A DNA stretch of 64,000 bases from Acanthosepion pharaonis (GCA_903632075.3 CAHIKZ030005641.1:1002501-1066500), one strand, 5' to 3'; shown: positions 32,640 to 43,099, numbered from the stretch's first letter. The notes: generated by a model from the letters alone, not told the origin. Translations and numbers: made by a program.

Positions 32640-33230
32640 TCATATGGATACCTTGAATGTCAGGTATTGTCAAGAAGAAAAAGTTGAGTGACTTTGATAA
32701 ACACAAAATTGTTACTAGCCACAAGACTAAATGAGATCATATCCCAAGCAGCACGTCTCGTGAGTTGCCGACGTCCAAAAAGAAAAGAAATGAAAATCTA
32801 CCGAATGTTTCAATGCGGTCAGCACCTGTTGATGCAAGATGATAACGGAGTTCTTCCAATAAGATTTCAGATATCATTATGAAGAGAAGAACACGTCACA
32901 ACACACAATATGTCGAACTATCTTGTCTATGGAGACGTGTAACCACGGGCCAGTCAGAATAACTATGTGAACCAACTTCCATCGATGAAAGCAACTTCAA
33001 TGGCTGCATTAGCGTCAAAACTGGACCTTAAATCAATGAATGTCGCTTGAATAAGACGGACGGTGGAATGCGCATGCGTCATGACCTTAGCGAAAGCTTT
33101 AGTTTCCGGATGCATCAATGCAAAACTAAAACCCTGCATTTGGTCCCAATTTCTTTGTGCAATGTTTGCTGTTTCTTTTATATCCTTCATGCCAAAATTA
33201 CTTTCTACATAGATATCGATATATGGACGC
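32640..33230. pseudogene. Coding-like relic, family not identified
   Basis: Frames are open on both strands over 32963-33230. The minus frame includes NIAQRNWDQMQGFSFALMHP and THAHSTVRLIQATFIDLRSS then IEVAFIDGSW, which has ordinary protein composition unlike the low-complexity frames elsewhere. The plus frame over 32650-32880 also has a protein-like stretch. Probably part of an unidentified transposon or an old exon; which strand codes is undecided. Confidence 0.4.
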
Positions 33231-33231
33231 C

Positions 33232-33234
33232 AGC

Positions 33235-33280
<46 letters not shown>
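33232..33280. repeat. (GATA)n microsatellite
   Basis: About twelve tetranucleotide units, one of few non-TA arrays here. Confidence 0.95.
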
Positions 33281-34084
33281 GAGGGTAGTTAAAAATGTTC
33301 TAAACCTCACCAAGAAACAAGAAAGAATCTACTGGCTTTATTTTAAGGCCTTATTAACATGTGGACAAATGGGAAATTTTCAGTGCCCAAGTGTTAAAAC
33401 ACATTTCTATTATGCGATGTTTGAATTCAAGGAGTTTCAAACGTGAGGGACTTGGTTCATAAAATGGAATTTTTGACCCAGGGTAGGGACTGGGGTGAAA
33501 TTTCAGTCATAAAATGAAAATTGCCAGATGACAATTCAGAATAGGGGACAAATTAAAGAAACCTGCGTTTGTAAGAAGAGGATTATGAACCGGAACACTG
33601 AGAAACACTGTTATGGAATTACACAAATTATTTTACTAAGGAAGAAGGATTTTTCAAATACTTTCAGACACTTGACTCCCAGAGGAGAAATTCCAAATCT
33701 GATAAGACTTATTTTAGCCAGCGGGGGATTTGGGAAGGAATTTTGGGGATATATATCGGTAATAAATATAATGTTGTAAAGATTAGAATATGAGTATTCA
33801 AGGGGATGTATTGAAGAACTTTGAATCGCAAGGGGAGTAATTTAAACTGGAAAGTCTGAGAACTAGTATCAATTTATGCTTGAAAATCAAGGCTTAAAGA
33901 AAATGATATTACGCAGACGCTTTAAAATACAGCTCGCTGTAAACTAGGCTATTCTACGTACAACGTAAGATAAAACTAAATGAAATAGAGGAACAGTCAA
34001 TTCAGTGGGGAAAATATTTAAAAAAAAAAGCTAGAGATAAACTCAGCTACCTCACTCACGAGTTAGACTACAAACCATCTTATG
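33281..34084. other. Unassigned stretch
   Basis: Nothing recognised. Confidence 0.4.
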
Positions 34085-34310
34085 TGGCTACAACGTTTCT
34101 GCTTCCTTACATGCTTCTTCTTCTATTTGCCCTGTCGTTTCAGGGCATTGCTTTTCATGACTCTCCACAATTTACAGTCCATTATAGCGCTTAACAGATT
34201 TTGTGTTTTTTGTTATCTCTCTAAGCCCTGCTCTGTCATCCATTTACACAAGCTCGCTAAGTAGTTTGCGCGCTATTCGCTTCTGTCCCTCTTGTATAGG
34301 GACTGAAAAA
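34085..34310 (-). mobile_element. LINE-A 3' end
   Basis: GACTCTCCACAATTTACAGT, CTCTAAGCCCTGCTCTGTCA and TTACACAAGCTCGCTAAGTA match the LINE-A end at 35790-35900 (CTCTCCACAGCTTCCTGTC, CCTAAACCCTACACTGCCA). Confidence 0.75.
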
Positions 34311-34570
34311 ACGTATTTTTGTTAAACCCATAAAACATGGTTACAACATGACCTTGTAACAGTGCAAATACCTTGCTTTGTGACGTTACATTAACAGAAA
34401 AATGGACAAAAATTCCCAGAAAGGTATGAGGACGTATTTTCATATTCTTAGTGCTAAAAAACGCGAAAAGATATGTTACTCTTTCTATGCATTTAATTAA
34501 GTGTTGAAAATGTATTCTGATCTTATCGTTAATTAGTGTAGAATTTTTAAATTATAGCACTTCGCAATGT
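34311..34570. other. Unassigned, flank of the palindrome
   Basis: ACTTCGCAATGTTCAC at the right end is echoed beyond the palindrome (ACTTCGCAATGTTACC at 34791), a possible direct repeat around it. Confidence 0.4.
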
Positions 34571-34571
34571 T

Positions 34572-34755
34572 CACTATTTACATTATTCGGACTATTGTCC
34601 TCATCTTTGTCGCCATATTTAGTACATAAATATGGCGACAAAGATGAGGACAATAGTCCGAATAATTGAGACAATTGTCCTCATCTTTGTCGCTATATTT
34701 ATTACATAAATATGGCGACAAAGATGAGGACAATAGTCCGAATAATGTAAATAGT
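34572..34755. repeat. Four-arm near-perfect palindrome
   Basis: Two tandem hairpins with the same stem sequence: ACTATTGTCCTCATCTTTGT and its complement alternate as arm, antiarm, arm, antiarm, with loops of only about 5 bases (GTACA, TTACA). The outermost arms (34572-34621 and 34706-34755, about 50 bp) are also perfect complements, so the unit can fold as one long hairpin or as two short ones. Confidence 0.95.
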
Positions 34756-35738
34756 GTACATAATACCTCATCTCAGAAATATAGACAGATACTTCGCAAT
34801 GTTACCATAACGTTGTAAAAACGTTCGAGTGTGCGATCAGTTTGAGGTAAGAAAAATATTTGATTGCAATGTCGTAATAACGTCTCTACGACGCCAGGTA
34901 ACCCTAACCAAAATCCAACGTGTTTACAATGTTACAAGAACATTGCATCTTAACTGGGAAACATTAACTATAGAGAGCGAAGCCGTAGAAATATCACTAG
35001 TGACCAAAGTACCTAAAACCAGAATTTAATTGAAGCCAATTCAATGCGTCTTCCCAAGGGCCAATGGCGAAGTGAATTTTTCAACTACGCCACCTCTTTT
35101 AAATAAGTACAAATCATTACTAGCGAGAATCTTTAGTTTCCAGGTGCTAAAACGATCCATTGGAGCAAAGAAGAGGTCAAGCTGCGTATTTACGGTGGAA
35201 AAGCAAGGTCTAAATGACAGGACATTGTTTAGCATAAGGCACTTAAGAGGAAATTGCCGCTAGCGAAAAAAATAAAGCTAAAACGTTGATCGATAAAACA
35301 TTACCGTCAATTTCATACGCAGAATGGCCGACTCCCATGCAAGCAGACAAATAGATATTGAGTTTACTTATATACGTATTTATTTGTTCGCGGAAAAGGC
35401 TTCTAATAAATCTATTCTGACTGTAGCAATACGAAGCATAATAACTATTATAAATAAGTGGATAATAACGAGCGGCAAAAACAGAGCTCTAGTTAACCAG
35501 CCTTGTGTCCGAAATTCTAGCTTAATTTTTGTCTGGATTTCTGGCATGGAGAACATAAGTGCATTGTCGTTTACACTCACATTAATTCCCTCATTTTTTG
35601 TTGTTATTATGACAGTGTTTCGGTAAAATATGGAATGTAAAGAAATATCTAACATTGGATGTACCATCCAACAATACACTGGAAACTTTTTTTTAGAATG
35701 TACCCTAAGGAAACCGAGGTACGTTTAATCTGCACGTT
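34756..35738. other. Unassigned stretch
   Basis: Open frames at 35030-35263 and 35324-35679 exist on both strands and have no recognisable motif. Confidence 0.4.
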
Positions 35739-35739
35739 A

Positions 35740-36370
35740 TTTATGCCGTCGAATACGTTCTTCTTTGTGCCGTCTGTCTTCAGAAATTTGTCAATCATGG
35801 CTCTCCACAGCTTCCTGTCTGTTTTAGCACTTAATAAATTTTCTCATTTTGTTTCCCCTAAACCCTACACTGCCATCCATTTATATAAATTCGCTAGGTA
35901 GGTTATGCGTTGTTTCCCTTTGTTTTGCTTGCTTTCATTAGGTCCTGTGAGTATCAAATTTTCCAAGCCTTTTTTCCGTATGTGCCATAGAAATTACATC
36001 TGTCTCTTAAAGATGGTAAGTATAAGTGTCTTTTTTGCTTCCATTTTCTCGTCGGTGCTCACATGTTTAGCCTATTATATTCTCATTATGGTTTTGTAGA
36101 ATCGAGTTTCTTTTGCTTGAAGTCTATCCTTTATCTGTCATATAGGAGGTAGGATGTTATGTAGTTGTTCTGTACATATGTTTTATTTGCTTCTAACGAA
36201 ATTTTCTTGTTTCTTAATACTTTGATTAACTTTTGAAAGACATCTTTCGCTATCGCGATGCGCTTCCGGATTACAGTTTCTCTCTTTCCGTTCACTTCCC
36301 AAATAATTCAATTATTGTGCTTGTTTGATTTTGGTAATTTACATGTTGGGTTGTTCCATTTACTATTAAC
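35740..36370 (-). mobile_element. LINE-A C-terminal region and 3' end
   Basis: Reverse complement carries the LINE-A terminal segment (35790-35910), the GKFDTHR-type block near 35950, and NRKRDCNPEAHRDSERCLSK-like text near 36220-36290. Agrees in order with the 5380-6122 copy. Confidence 0.75.
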
Positions 36371-36454
36371 CAGACATGCTGTTGTCTTGTAACTGAGAGA
36401 TTTGTTAAAAGTGGACGATGGATCATAGAGTCAGAAATATCTGTTCATTATTTT

Positions 36455-36590
36455 GGGACACCTCGACGTGGTATAATCAGCTTGTACTTGCTAGAAACAA
36501 TTATGGCTGAGAAGTGAGTTCGATCTTCATTGGATGCCCCAGATTATTGACCTTGTTCCACATCTAAACTACGCTTAAAAAATCTCCATT
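36455..36590 (+). mobile_element. tRNA-derived SINE head
   Basis: CTCGACGTGGTATAATCAGC, GAAGTGAGTTCGATCTTCA and ACATCTAAACTACGCTTA match the head of the SINE at 31250. The body is absent; a Penelope-like fragment follows. Confidence 0.65.
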
Positions 36591-37095
36591 GATGTTGTTA
36601 TATATATTGGAGAAATAAGAAGAAATTTTTAAAAAAACACCTCTAAGAACACAAAAGAGACCTCACAAAAACAGCTTAACTCATGCACTAATCATACATA
36701 GAAATAAATTCAACTACAAATGTGATTTTAAAAACGCTACACTCATAAAAAGAAAATAACTCACTCAGAAGGAAAATCCTCAAGTGTGCCGCCATTAAAT
36801 TTTACCCAAATATTAATCTACGGCCATACTTTTTCCCAGTATCACTTTTCCTAACAGAATTACTACTCTTCCAAGCAAACGTACACAACTGTATCAAGAA
36901 ATTAAAAGAAAATGGTTGAATCCGTCAACACAATAAAAACAATATTTCCACACTTGACGTAATTTTCAGTAGACAATATGAATACAATAGCGTTTTCTAA
37001 ATCCTTCTAGTTTCTAAGGACATTTTCAATAAATTCATTTCGTTTTTATGAAAATGTCGACATTGGACGAAACGCATAGGCTAATAATACAGTTT
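36590..37095 (+). mobile_element. Penelope-like element, GIY-YIG end (second type)
   Basis: Reads VVIYIGEIRRNF (YIG motif), then in other frames HKRDLTK, RNKFNYKCDFKNATLIKR and RRKILKCAAIKFYPNINLRP. These blocks follow the order of GIY-YIG domains of a Penelope subfamily different from that at 1385-3065. Ends near GACGAAACGCATAGG. Stops and frameshifts present. Confidence 0.75.
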
Positions 37096-37505
37096 TCCTT
37101 ATTGTCTTTTAACTTTATACATATTGTCTTTTTCTACAGGTTAACTCTGAGAAATTTTTCATGTTATTCCATTGTATCCAAATGACTTCTCTTTATCTCT
37201 GCTGCATTTTTAATATTATTATAATGACATAAAAACCTTTATTAAACAGACAAAAATGCTATCAGCAGGAGTAGATGATCAAAACTTTCAATAACCTCAC
37301 TTAGGAGCCATACGTCATACACACTTGAGCGACCAAGTCTTTTTTGAAACATGACTGACAAAACAGAAGATTTTCCCGCAGTAGCTTAACGTTTCTTTCT
37401 GCGGCAGACTGGTTGCAACCCAGGAGCCAGTACATCTTGCTATTCACCCCATAGCTAGAGGAGACGTGATGGATTCATATCAATCCCTAAAATTGATTGC
37501 ACATG
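37096..37505. other. Unassigned stretch
   Basis: Nothing recognised. Confidence 0.4.
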
Positions 37506-37509
37506 CAAC

Positions 37510-37740
37510 TAGTAGAAAAATATTGATATAATGAAGATTTTGAGGTTGCACACTACTTCAAACAAAAAGTTAGGAAGGCAACTCCCGTATACTGGAAAAA
37601 TCAATAAATTACTGCCTATTTCCCGAGAAAATTGTTTGAAGAGAATTATTTTATGAATTTCAACCGACAGTAGAACTGACTCTTTGGTCAATAAATTCGA
37701 AATGTTTCCTTATAAGGAAACAGTTGATATTACCATTATG
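37510..37740 (-). mobile_element. TTCTTTATAAGGAAA-family SINE body
   Basis: GCACACTACTTCAAACAAAA with AGTTAGGAAGGCAA, and GTTTCCTTATAAGGAAAC near 37705, are inverted matches to the bodies at 31.4 and 43.4 kb. It is a close relative of 56945-57165. Confidence 0.65.
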
Positions 37741-38141
37741 ATTCGCAGATTTACTTTTACAAAAATGAAAACATTTGCAACATTGTAAAGTCACGTACAG
37801 ATTAGCCAAAACTTAGGTAAAGGGGATATAAATGACCTGAAAAATACTTCCGCGAAACTTACAAATGAAAAAGAAAAGACCATTCATTGAGTTAATTCAA
37901 TGATTTCTTGTCAATTTGCAAAAACAAAGTATTTAATTTTTATTCAACGTATTGAAACTGAGCATGATTTTGTAGGTACCTTGGAATTATTATTTAAAAA
38001 TTATATTTATATTGTATTGTTAGATCAAAGGATTATATGTATATAGCATCTTTATGCTTCTATACATGATATTTTTTCATTCATATCTATATAGATAAAT
38101 TTTTAGATGGTAATTATTTAACGCCATTGCGTTATATATAA

Positions 38142-38147
<6 letters not shown>
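37741..38147. other. Unassigned AT-rich stretch
   Basis: Nothing recognised. Confidence 0.4.

Positions 38148-38194
<47 letters not shown>
38148..38194. repeat. (TA)n microsatellite
   Basis: TA array. Confidence 0.95.
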
Positions 38195-38197
<3 letters not shown>

Positions 38198-38251
38198 TTA
38201 TTATTAGATGGTATTAATATACCTATTTAGACATTCTTAATCCATCACATC

Positions 38252-38254
<3 letters not shown>

Positions 38255-38318
<64 letters not shown>
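38255..38318. repeat. (TA)n microsatellite
   Basis: TA array 60 bases after the previous one. The intervening and following 200 bases are low-complexity TA-rich. Confidence 0.95.
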
Positions 38319-38321
<3 letters not shown>

Positions 38322-38514
38322 TTATATTTATATAGTACTTACGCATATGGTACTCATACTTCTATGCATTAAATTTAGTTAGCATTTATAAATATATATA
38401 TGGTATAGATACAGTAGTTACAAATCTATACATTATATTTATGTAATATTTATGTATATGCATATATTTTGAAAAGTACTTTTACATCCCTATGTATTAT
38501 ATATATATTTATTT

Positions 38515-38925
38515 AGATTTCGGCCAGATCAGGTTGAAACATAGGTCGACATACGATCATCGAAGTTAAGCAATGTCGAGACTGGTCAGTACGAAGATGG
38601 GTAACAGCATGGGAATACCCGATTCTTTCAGCTTGGATGTGTGGGTGGTATAATAGATAATGGCTCGGAATTGTTAACCAAAGAGCCGAGTTCCAATTCC
38701 AATCAGGTTTGTTATATTCACTTACTTGAAAATCCCCTTGGGAAATATATGAATTCACCTTTTATCTCCCCAGCTATGGGTTAATTAGTAAGACATATAT
38801 AGCTAAACCCTTATTTCCAAAAAGAAAAATTCTCGGGATCTAAAAAATATTTTCTGCCTTTAAATAACCTGCAAAGTGTTAATAAGCAGTAGAAAACGAA
38901 TCAAGCAAGCAAATTATATTTATTT
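38515..38925 (+). mobile_element. Composite 5S-tRNA SINE, full-length reference copy
   Basis: 5S-derived head at 38515-38625: ATCATCGAAGTTAAGCAATG, GGTCAGTACGAAGATGGGTA and GGGAATACCC align along animal 5S rRNA. Junction GCTTGGATGTGTG. tRNA-like second module at about 38635-38710 (GGGTGGTATAATAGATAATG as A-box region, GAGCCGAGTTCCAATTCC as B-box region). Unique body to AAATAACCTGCAAAGTGTTA and tail near 38925. No coding capacity; would depend on a LINE for mobility. Confidence 0.88.
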
Positions 38926-38936
38926 ACAGGGTGATT

Positions 38937-39279
38937 GAAAAGTACACCTCACTTTAAAATACTTATAATTTATTTATTAAATATAATTGTTACAAGAAAT
39001 GGATATGAGAAGAAAAACGTTTAGCATGACGTTTTATTTAAAATCAGCACAGGATTTCAATACCAGATTCTTCAGTCGCCTAAGAATTCCGCTGATTTCA
39101 CCAGGAACTCTTGTGGTATGGAAGACATAACTTCTAGTATTCGTCCTTCAAGTTATTCCAAAGTATAGTAGACTTCATCCTTTAAGCACCCTCCCCCTCC
39201 CCAAATCACAGGTTTTTAAGTCAGGACATCTACTGGTCACATCATACATAAAATAGGATGTTACTTTTCAATCACACTG
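38937..39279. mobile_element. Mariner-type MITE, 343 bp
   Basis: Left end CAGGGTGATTGAAAAGTACA and right end GTTACTTTTCAATCACACTG are inverted repeats bordered by TA on both sides (38935-38936, 39280-39281). The interior has no intact transposase. It lies between two composite SINEs. Confidence 0.88.
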
Positions 39280-39334
39280 TAGTATTAATACATCTATACT
39301 ATATATCACATTTACTTCTACATCAATGCAGCAT

Positions 39335-39690
39335 AGCTTACGGTCATATCCCGTTGAAAAAACGGTCCTAGTCCAGTCATAGAAGTTAAGCAACGTCGTG
39401 CCTGGTCAGGCACTGTACGCTTGGATCTATGATAAGTGTAAAGGATAACAGCTCGGAATTAGAACTCGGCTTTCCGAGTTCAAATTCCAGTTGGGTTCAC
39501 TTATGCGAAAGTACATTTGGGAAAGGCATGAATCTACCTATTCTGCTTCCCACCAGATATGAGTTAATTACTAGGATTTGTGTCAGTAAATTATTAATAT
39601 CGCCCCCAAAATTCTTAATATAAAATTATTTTCTGACCGTAAATAACCTGGAAAGGATTGATAAGACTTAAGAAATAAATATACATTATA
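39335..39690 (+). mobile_element. Composite 5S-tRNA SINE
   Basis: AGCTTACGGTCATATCCCGT, then CATAGAAGTTAAGCAACGTC, GTGCCTGGTCAGGCACTGTA (shortened 5S end), GCTCGGAATTAGAACTCGGC and the shared body with AAATAACCTGGAAAGG. Same orientation as the 38515 copy. Confidence 0.85.
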
Positions 39691-39725
39691 TTGATATAAT
39701 ATTCATCTGTACATCATATATTTTA

Positions 39726-39893
39726 AATGAAATCACAAATTCGTTTGGCTACATAATTATATTTTTTATGCAAGTATCCTTTTTCGAAGTGTGGATTATT
39801 GCCGTCATAACCGCTGCCTTTTAGCTGCTGGATATATTTTCTTATCCAGTCATTTCGGTTACCATAGCAATCTCTAGGAGGTACTGTAAGCGT
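39726..39893 (-). CDS. Possible terminal exon, unidentified protein
   Basis: A minus-strand open segment ends at a stop at about 39726 and reads RDCYGNRNDWIRKYIQQLKG then YDGNNPHFEKGYLHKKYNYV and a final FI. Its composition is ordinary and non-repetitive. A fair 3' splice site (TTACGCTTACAG) lies just upstream at about 39886-39897, where the 28-bp minisatellite begins, so the array would be intron. It could equally be a chance frame of about 55 codons; no family was recognised. Confidence 0.35.
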
Positions 39894-40466
39894 AACGTTT
39901 ATCGGAGCGGTAGGTGGCTTCAACGGTTTCGGAAGTGGTAAGTGGATTCAAAGGTTTCGGGAGCTCTAAGGGGTTTCAGCGGTTATCTGGGCTGTCAAGT
40001 GTTTCAACTGTTATCGAAGCGTTAAGTGACTTCGACAGTTATCAAAGTGGTATGTTGCTTCAACAGTTATCGTAGTGATAAGTGGCTTCAACTGTTACGA
40101 GAATAGTAAATTACTTCGACGGTTACGGGAGCGGTAAGTGCCTTCAACGGTTACGAGAGCGCTAAGTGGCTTCAACGGTTATAGGAGCGGTAAGTGCCTT
40201 CAATGGTTGTCGGGACTATAAGGTATTTCAACGGTTACTGTAGCGGTAAATGGATTCAACGTTTATCAGAGCTCTAACGGGTTATCGGATCTGTAAGGTG
40301 TTTTAACGTTAATCGAAGCTCTTAAGTGGCTTCAATGGTTATCAAAGGCTTACGGGAGCTGTAAGTGGCTTCAACGTTTACTGGAAGGGTAAGTGGCCTC
40401 AATGGTTACCTAAGTGTTAGGTGGCTTCAACCGTTAGCAGAGTGAAAAGTGGCTTCAAATACTAAC
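39886..40466. repeat. 28-bp minisatellite, about 20 units
   Basis: Unit close to CGGTTACGGGAGCGGTAAGT plus GGCTTCAA, with most units exactly 28 bp and a few indels. It is GC-richer than its surroundings. 28 is not a multiple of three, so a continuous repeat protein is excluded. Confidence 0.95.
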
Positions 40467-40659
40467 CTAGACTAGATGCGATTACGAAAGGCATCGATCT
40501 CTTGTTTTCTCCGGTTAAATAGCAGGGATGCTATCCAGTCTCGGAGAGGGAAAAAATTCAAGTCGTAGAGAATGAAAAAGAAAATTACTCTGCTATCTTT
40601 CATAAGCAAAGAATGAAAATGTGACACTGAAATGTCAATGCGAACTGGAATAGCTTAGG

Positions 40660-40960
40660 ATAAAATTGGAACAAAAAGGACATTTATACAGCGAACCAGA
40701 AAGAGATAGCTGAAATTTCTTGGGCACATAATAAGGAAGGAGGGCTTGGAGAATATGACACTCAGAGGATACATCGAAGATAAAACAGACAAGAGTGGCA
40801 GCGGGCTAACTGCCTGACTAGCTTGTTCAAATCCATTGCGGAATTGAAGCGAGAAGGCTAGCATAAAACAACTGTTCCTAAGTAATACAAATGCAATGAT
40901 CGCCTACGCCCTGAATGGACATGGAGCACAGAAGAACGTCGTTCCCAAGATGTTATTTCA
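40660..40960 (+). mobile_element. LINE-A 3' end
   Basis: Reads NFLGHIIRKEGLENMTLRGY then IED, the LINE-A tail, followed by its 3' UTR with ATGATCGCCTACGCCC as at 6735. Confidence 0.8.
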
Positions 40961-41490
40961 ATTTACACATTATAAATAAAAGAAATATGTGGAGAGACAC
41001 GATACCTTTTCAATGAAAACAATGATTCAGAACAAATAAAATAGCGATTTCCGTTGTCCTGGCTATTCAGAAGTGACGAAAAATGAATCCATCCAAATGG
41101 CGCTTGGAGGTGTCATTTAACGAAGTGAAAATAATCATTGAATGTCGTTCTGCTTTTTGCTAGAGAAAAAGAAAAACGGCGAGCGTGTTACATCGGTAAC
41201 GTATTCAGTAATATCTGTTGAGGTGCAAGAATTCACACAGTGGAAGAATTCACTATCGAATGGCATAACGGATATCACCATTGCTGGGGTTGAAGCTGCC
41301 AAAGTGATCAATTTAACAAATGATAAGCACGTACAGCGCAGGAAACAGCTCATCTCTTCATCACTCAATCCTACAACGGATTGGCAGTCGTCTGCATCAT
41401 TCATCCTCCAAAGAAATGTTCGTTATTCTCGAAATTTCACACATTGTTGCGAAGATGAAGAATGATAGCAACCTCTTTAACACACTTACA
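40961..41490. other. Unassigned stretch
   Basis: A 107-codon open frame at 41142-41465 (plus) has normal composition (for example TDITIAGVEAAKVINL) but no recognised family. It overlaps a minus-strand frame of 90 codons. Confidence 0.4.
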
Positions 41491-41493
41491 GTC

Positions 41494-41560
41494 GGCATCA
41501 CATCAATGGCTCCCAAACGCAATATTCTAATAAATTTATATAAGTTCATCCCTAGTTTCT
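41494..41560 (-). mobile_element. LINE-A 3' end, short
   Basis: CATCAATGGCTCCCAAACGC and TTTATATAAGTTCATCCCTAG resemble the LINE-A terminal segment at 35795-35900 with an internal deletion. Confidence 0.4.
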
Positions 41561-41561
41561 A

Positions 41562-42195
41562 GTTTAGGGTTGTCTTTCCTGTCCCTTCAATTCTGTGATT
41601 CTCACGTCTCCACATGAAATCTGAAAAATTTATTCAGTAACTATTATCATTTTTCCTTACCCAATAGGAGTAAATACGTTTGCCTATCGCCCGGTTTCCA
41701 CTCCTCTCGGTTCTTTTGAACAGAAGCAGAGGTTCATCCTTTTTTTCCTGTTTAGGATGTGTTTCCGGTTCTTTTCTAAACTCTAATTCAACTCTATACT
41801 GCTAACGTTTCCACTTATTTTTCAATAATTGTTTATTTTTTCTCCTTCCCCAATAGGAATAGATAGCATCACCTATTGCCCGGTTCATACTCACCCTCTT
41901 TTTTTTTTCTTGTTTAGGATTGGGTTTCAGTTTCTGTACTTCTGACGAATACGCTTGAAATTTGTAATTTTATTCAGTAATTATTATTAATTTTCCCCTC
42001 TCCCAATAGGAGTAGATAGGTATGCCTATCTCTCAATAGGAGTAGGTAGGTATGCCTATCTCCTGACACTAACACTTCTTCCAGGAGTAAGGTTAATCCA
42101 TTGTTTACTGTTTAGGATTGAATTCTCGGTCTCTTCTAAATCCTAATTCAACTCTATACTTCTAAGGTCATCGTGTGAATTCTGAAATTTTATTC
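41562..42195 (+). repeat. Tandem array, unit about 180 bp, 3.5 units
   Basis: CCCAATAGGAGTA.ATA recurs at about 41660, 41852 and 42002. TGTTTAGGATT, TCTAATTCAACTCTATACT and ATTTTATTCAGTAATTATTA also recur in the same order. A nested duplication of CTCAATAGGAGTAGGTAGGT lies at 42000-42060. Confidence 0.8.
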
Positions 42196-42199
42196 GCTA

Positions 42200-42355
42200 A
42201 TTAAACCTTGACCTCTTCAAGTCTAGAATTGGCTGCCTTTTATGTTATCTTACTCTTTCTTACGCTAATACAACTCCATACAGAACGTTCTACCTTGAGT
42301 GGCTCTTGGGCCTTTTATTGCGTGAATATTAGTAAAATAATAATAATAAAAACTT
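42200..42355 (+). mobile_element. LINE-B 3' UTR
   Basis: TTGACCTCTTCAAGTCTAGA and TACCTTGAGTGGCTCTTGGG CC match the 12.77-kb copy, ending at AATAATAATAATAA (42338-42352), a short AAT tail. Confidence 0.7.
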
Positions 42356-43095
42356 TCCACTACGGGGTCCCACAAAGCAATTCAGCGACTGTTCATTTTC
42401 TTTTATCAAAACAAATCAAAACAAACATTCGTTTCATCTCGGGCAGACGACGGATGACTGATGACGCCGAATGATTGTCTGCTATTTCTGCGGTCAATAG
42501 CGACGGGTCTTACTTGCTATACTCAATACAACAATGATAGATTTTACAAGTCGTTGAATATGTTGTCATTTAGGAAATTAACGTTGATTACTCAAGCAAC
42601 TATTCAGAACGATTACTCAAATTGACTATTCAAGCGACTATTCAAGCGATTACTCAAGCTGACTATTTAGAACGAAATAATAGAATTCCCTTTCTTCACA
42701 GCTAGAACTCGCCATGCCACGTACACAAGGTTGAGGAAGAGGAACCTTTCATAAGGAATAAATTCCTCTCAGACAATTTCTTTACTGGAATTGTTATTTT
42801 GAGAAGTACAGCCCGACCTACTGTCAACTGTTATGTATCCTACATATCTTCATAATATGCACTTAAGAGAATTTTTTAAAAAGATCCTGAAAACATTTCG
42901 AAAACTAAATTATTATCATTATTATTATTAGTAGTAGTAGTAGTAGTAGTTGTAGTAATAGTAGTAGTAGTAGCCTTATACAAAGAATAATATGAATCAT
43001 GAATTCTTTGTTTGAATTCTCAGAGAGGACTATACATGGTCCACATGTCATTCGCCTCAGCAGTTCTGGACAGGAAGTGAAACAGAATTCGTTAG
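42356..43095. other. Unassigned, with short repeats
   Basis: Holds irregular ATTACTCAAG/GACTATTCAAG repeats at 42585-42675, a LINE-B-like scrap (GTCAACTGTTATGTATCCTA) at 42810-42860 and a TTATTATTAG/GTAGTAGTAG trinucleotide patch at 42910-42972. Confidence 0.5.
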
Positions 43096-43099
43096 CGTT

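Noticed and set aside
34899..34909. TAACCCTAACC, possible interstitial telomere repeat
   Set aside because: Fewer than two units with no array; expected by chance.
38515..38625. Functional 5S rRNA gene
   Set aside because: Many substitutions, fused to a tRNA-like module, present in truncated dispersed copies; a SINE head.
39886..40466. CRISPR-like regular repeats
   Set aside because: Units are head to tail without unique spacers, in animal DNA; a minisatellite. The same applies to the arrays at 11797, 30090 and 24460.
41142..41465. 107-codon open frame as a host gene
   Set aside because: No motif, no splice or start context, and an overlapping frame of similar length on the other strand; kept only as unassigned.
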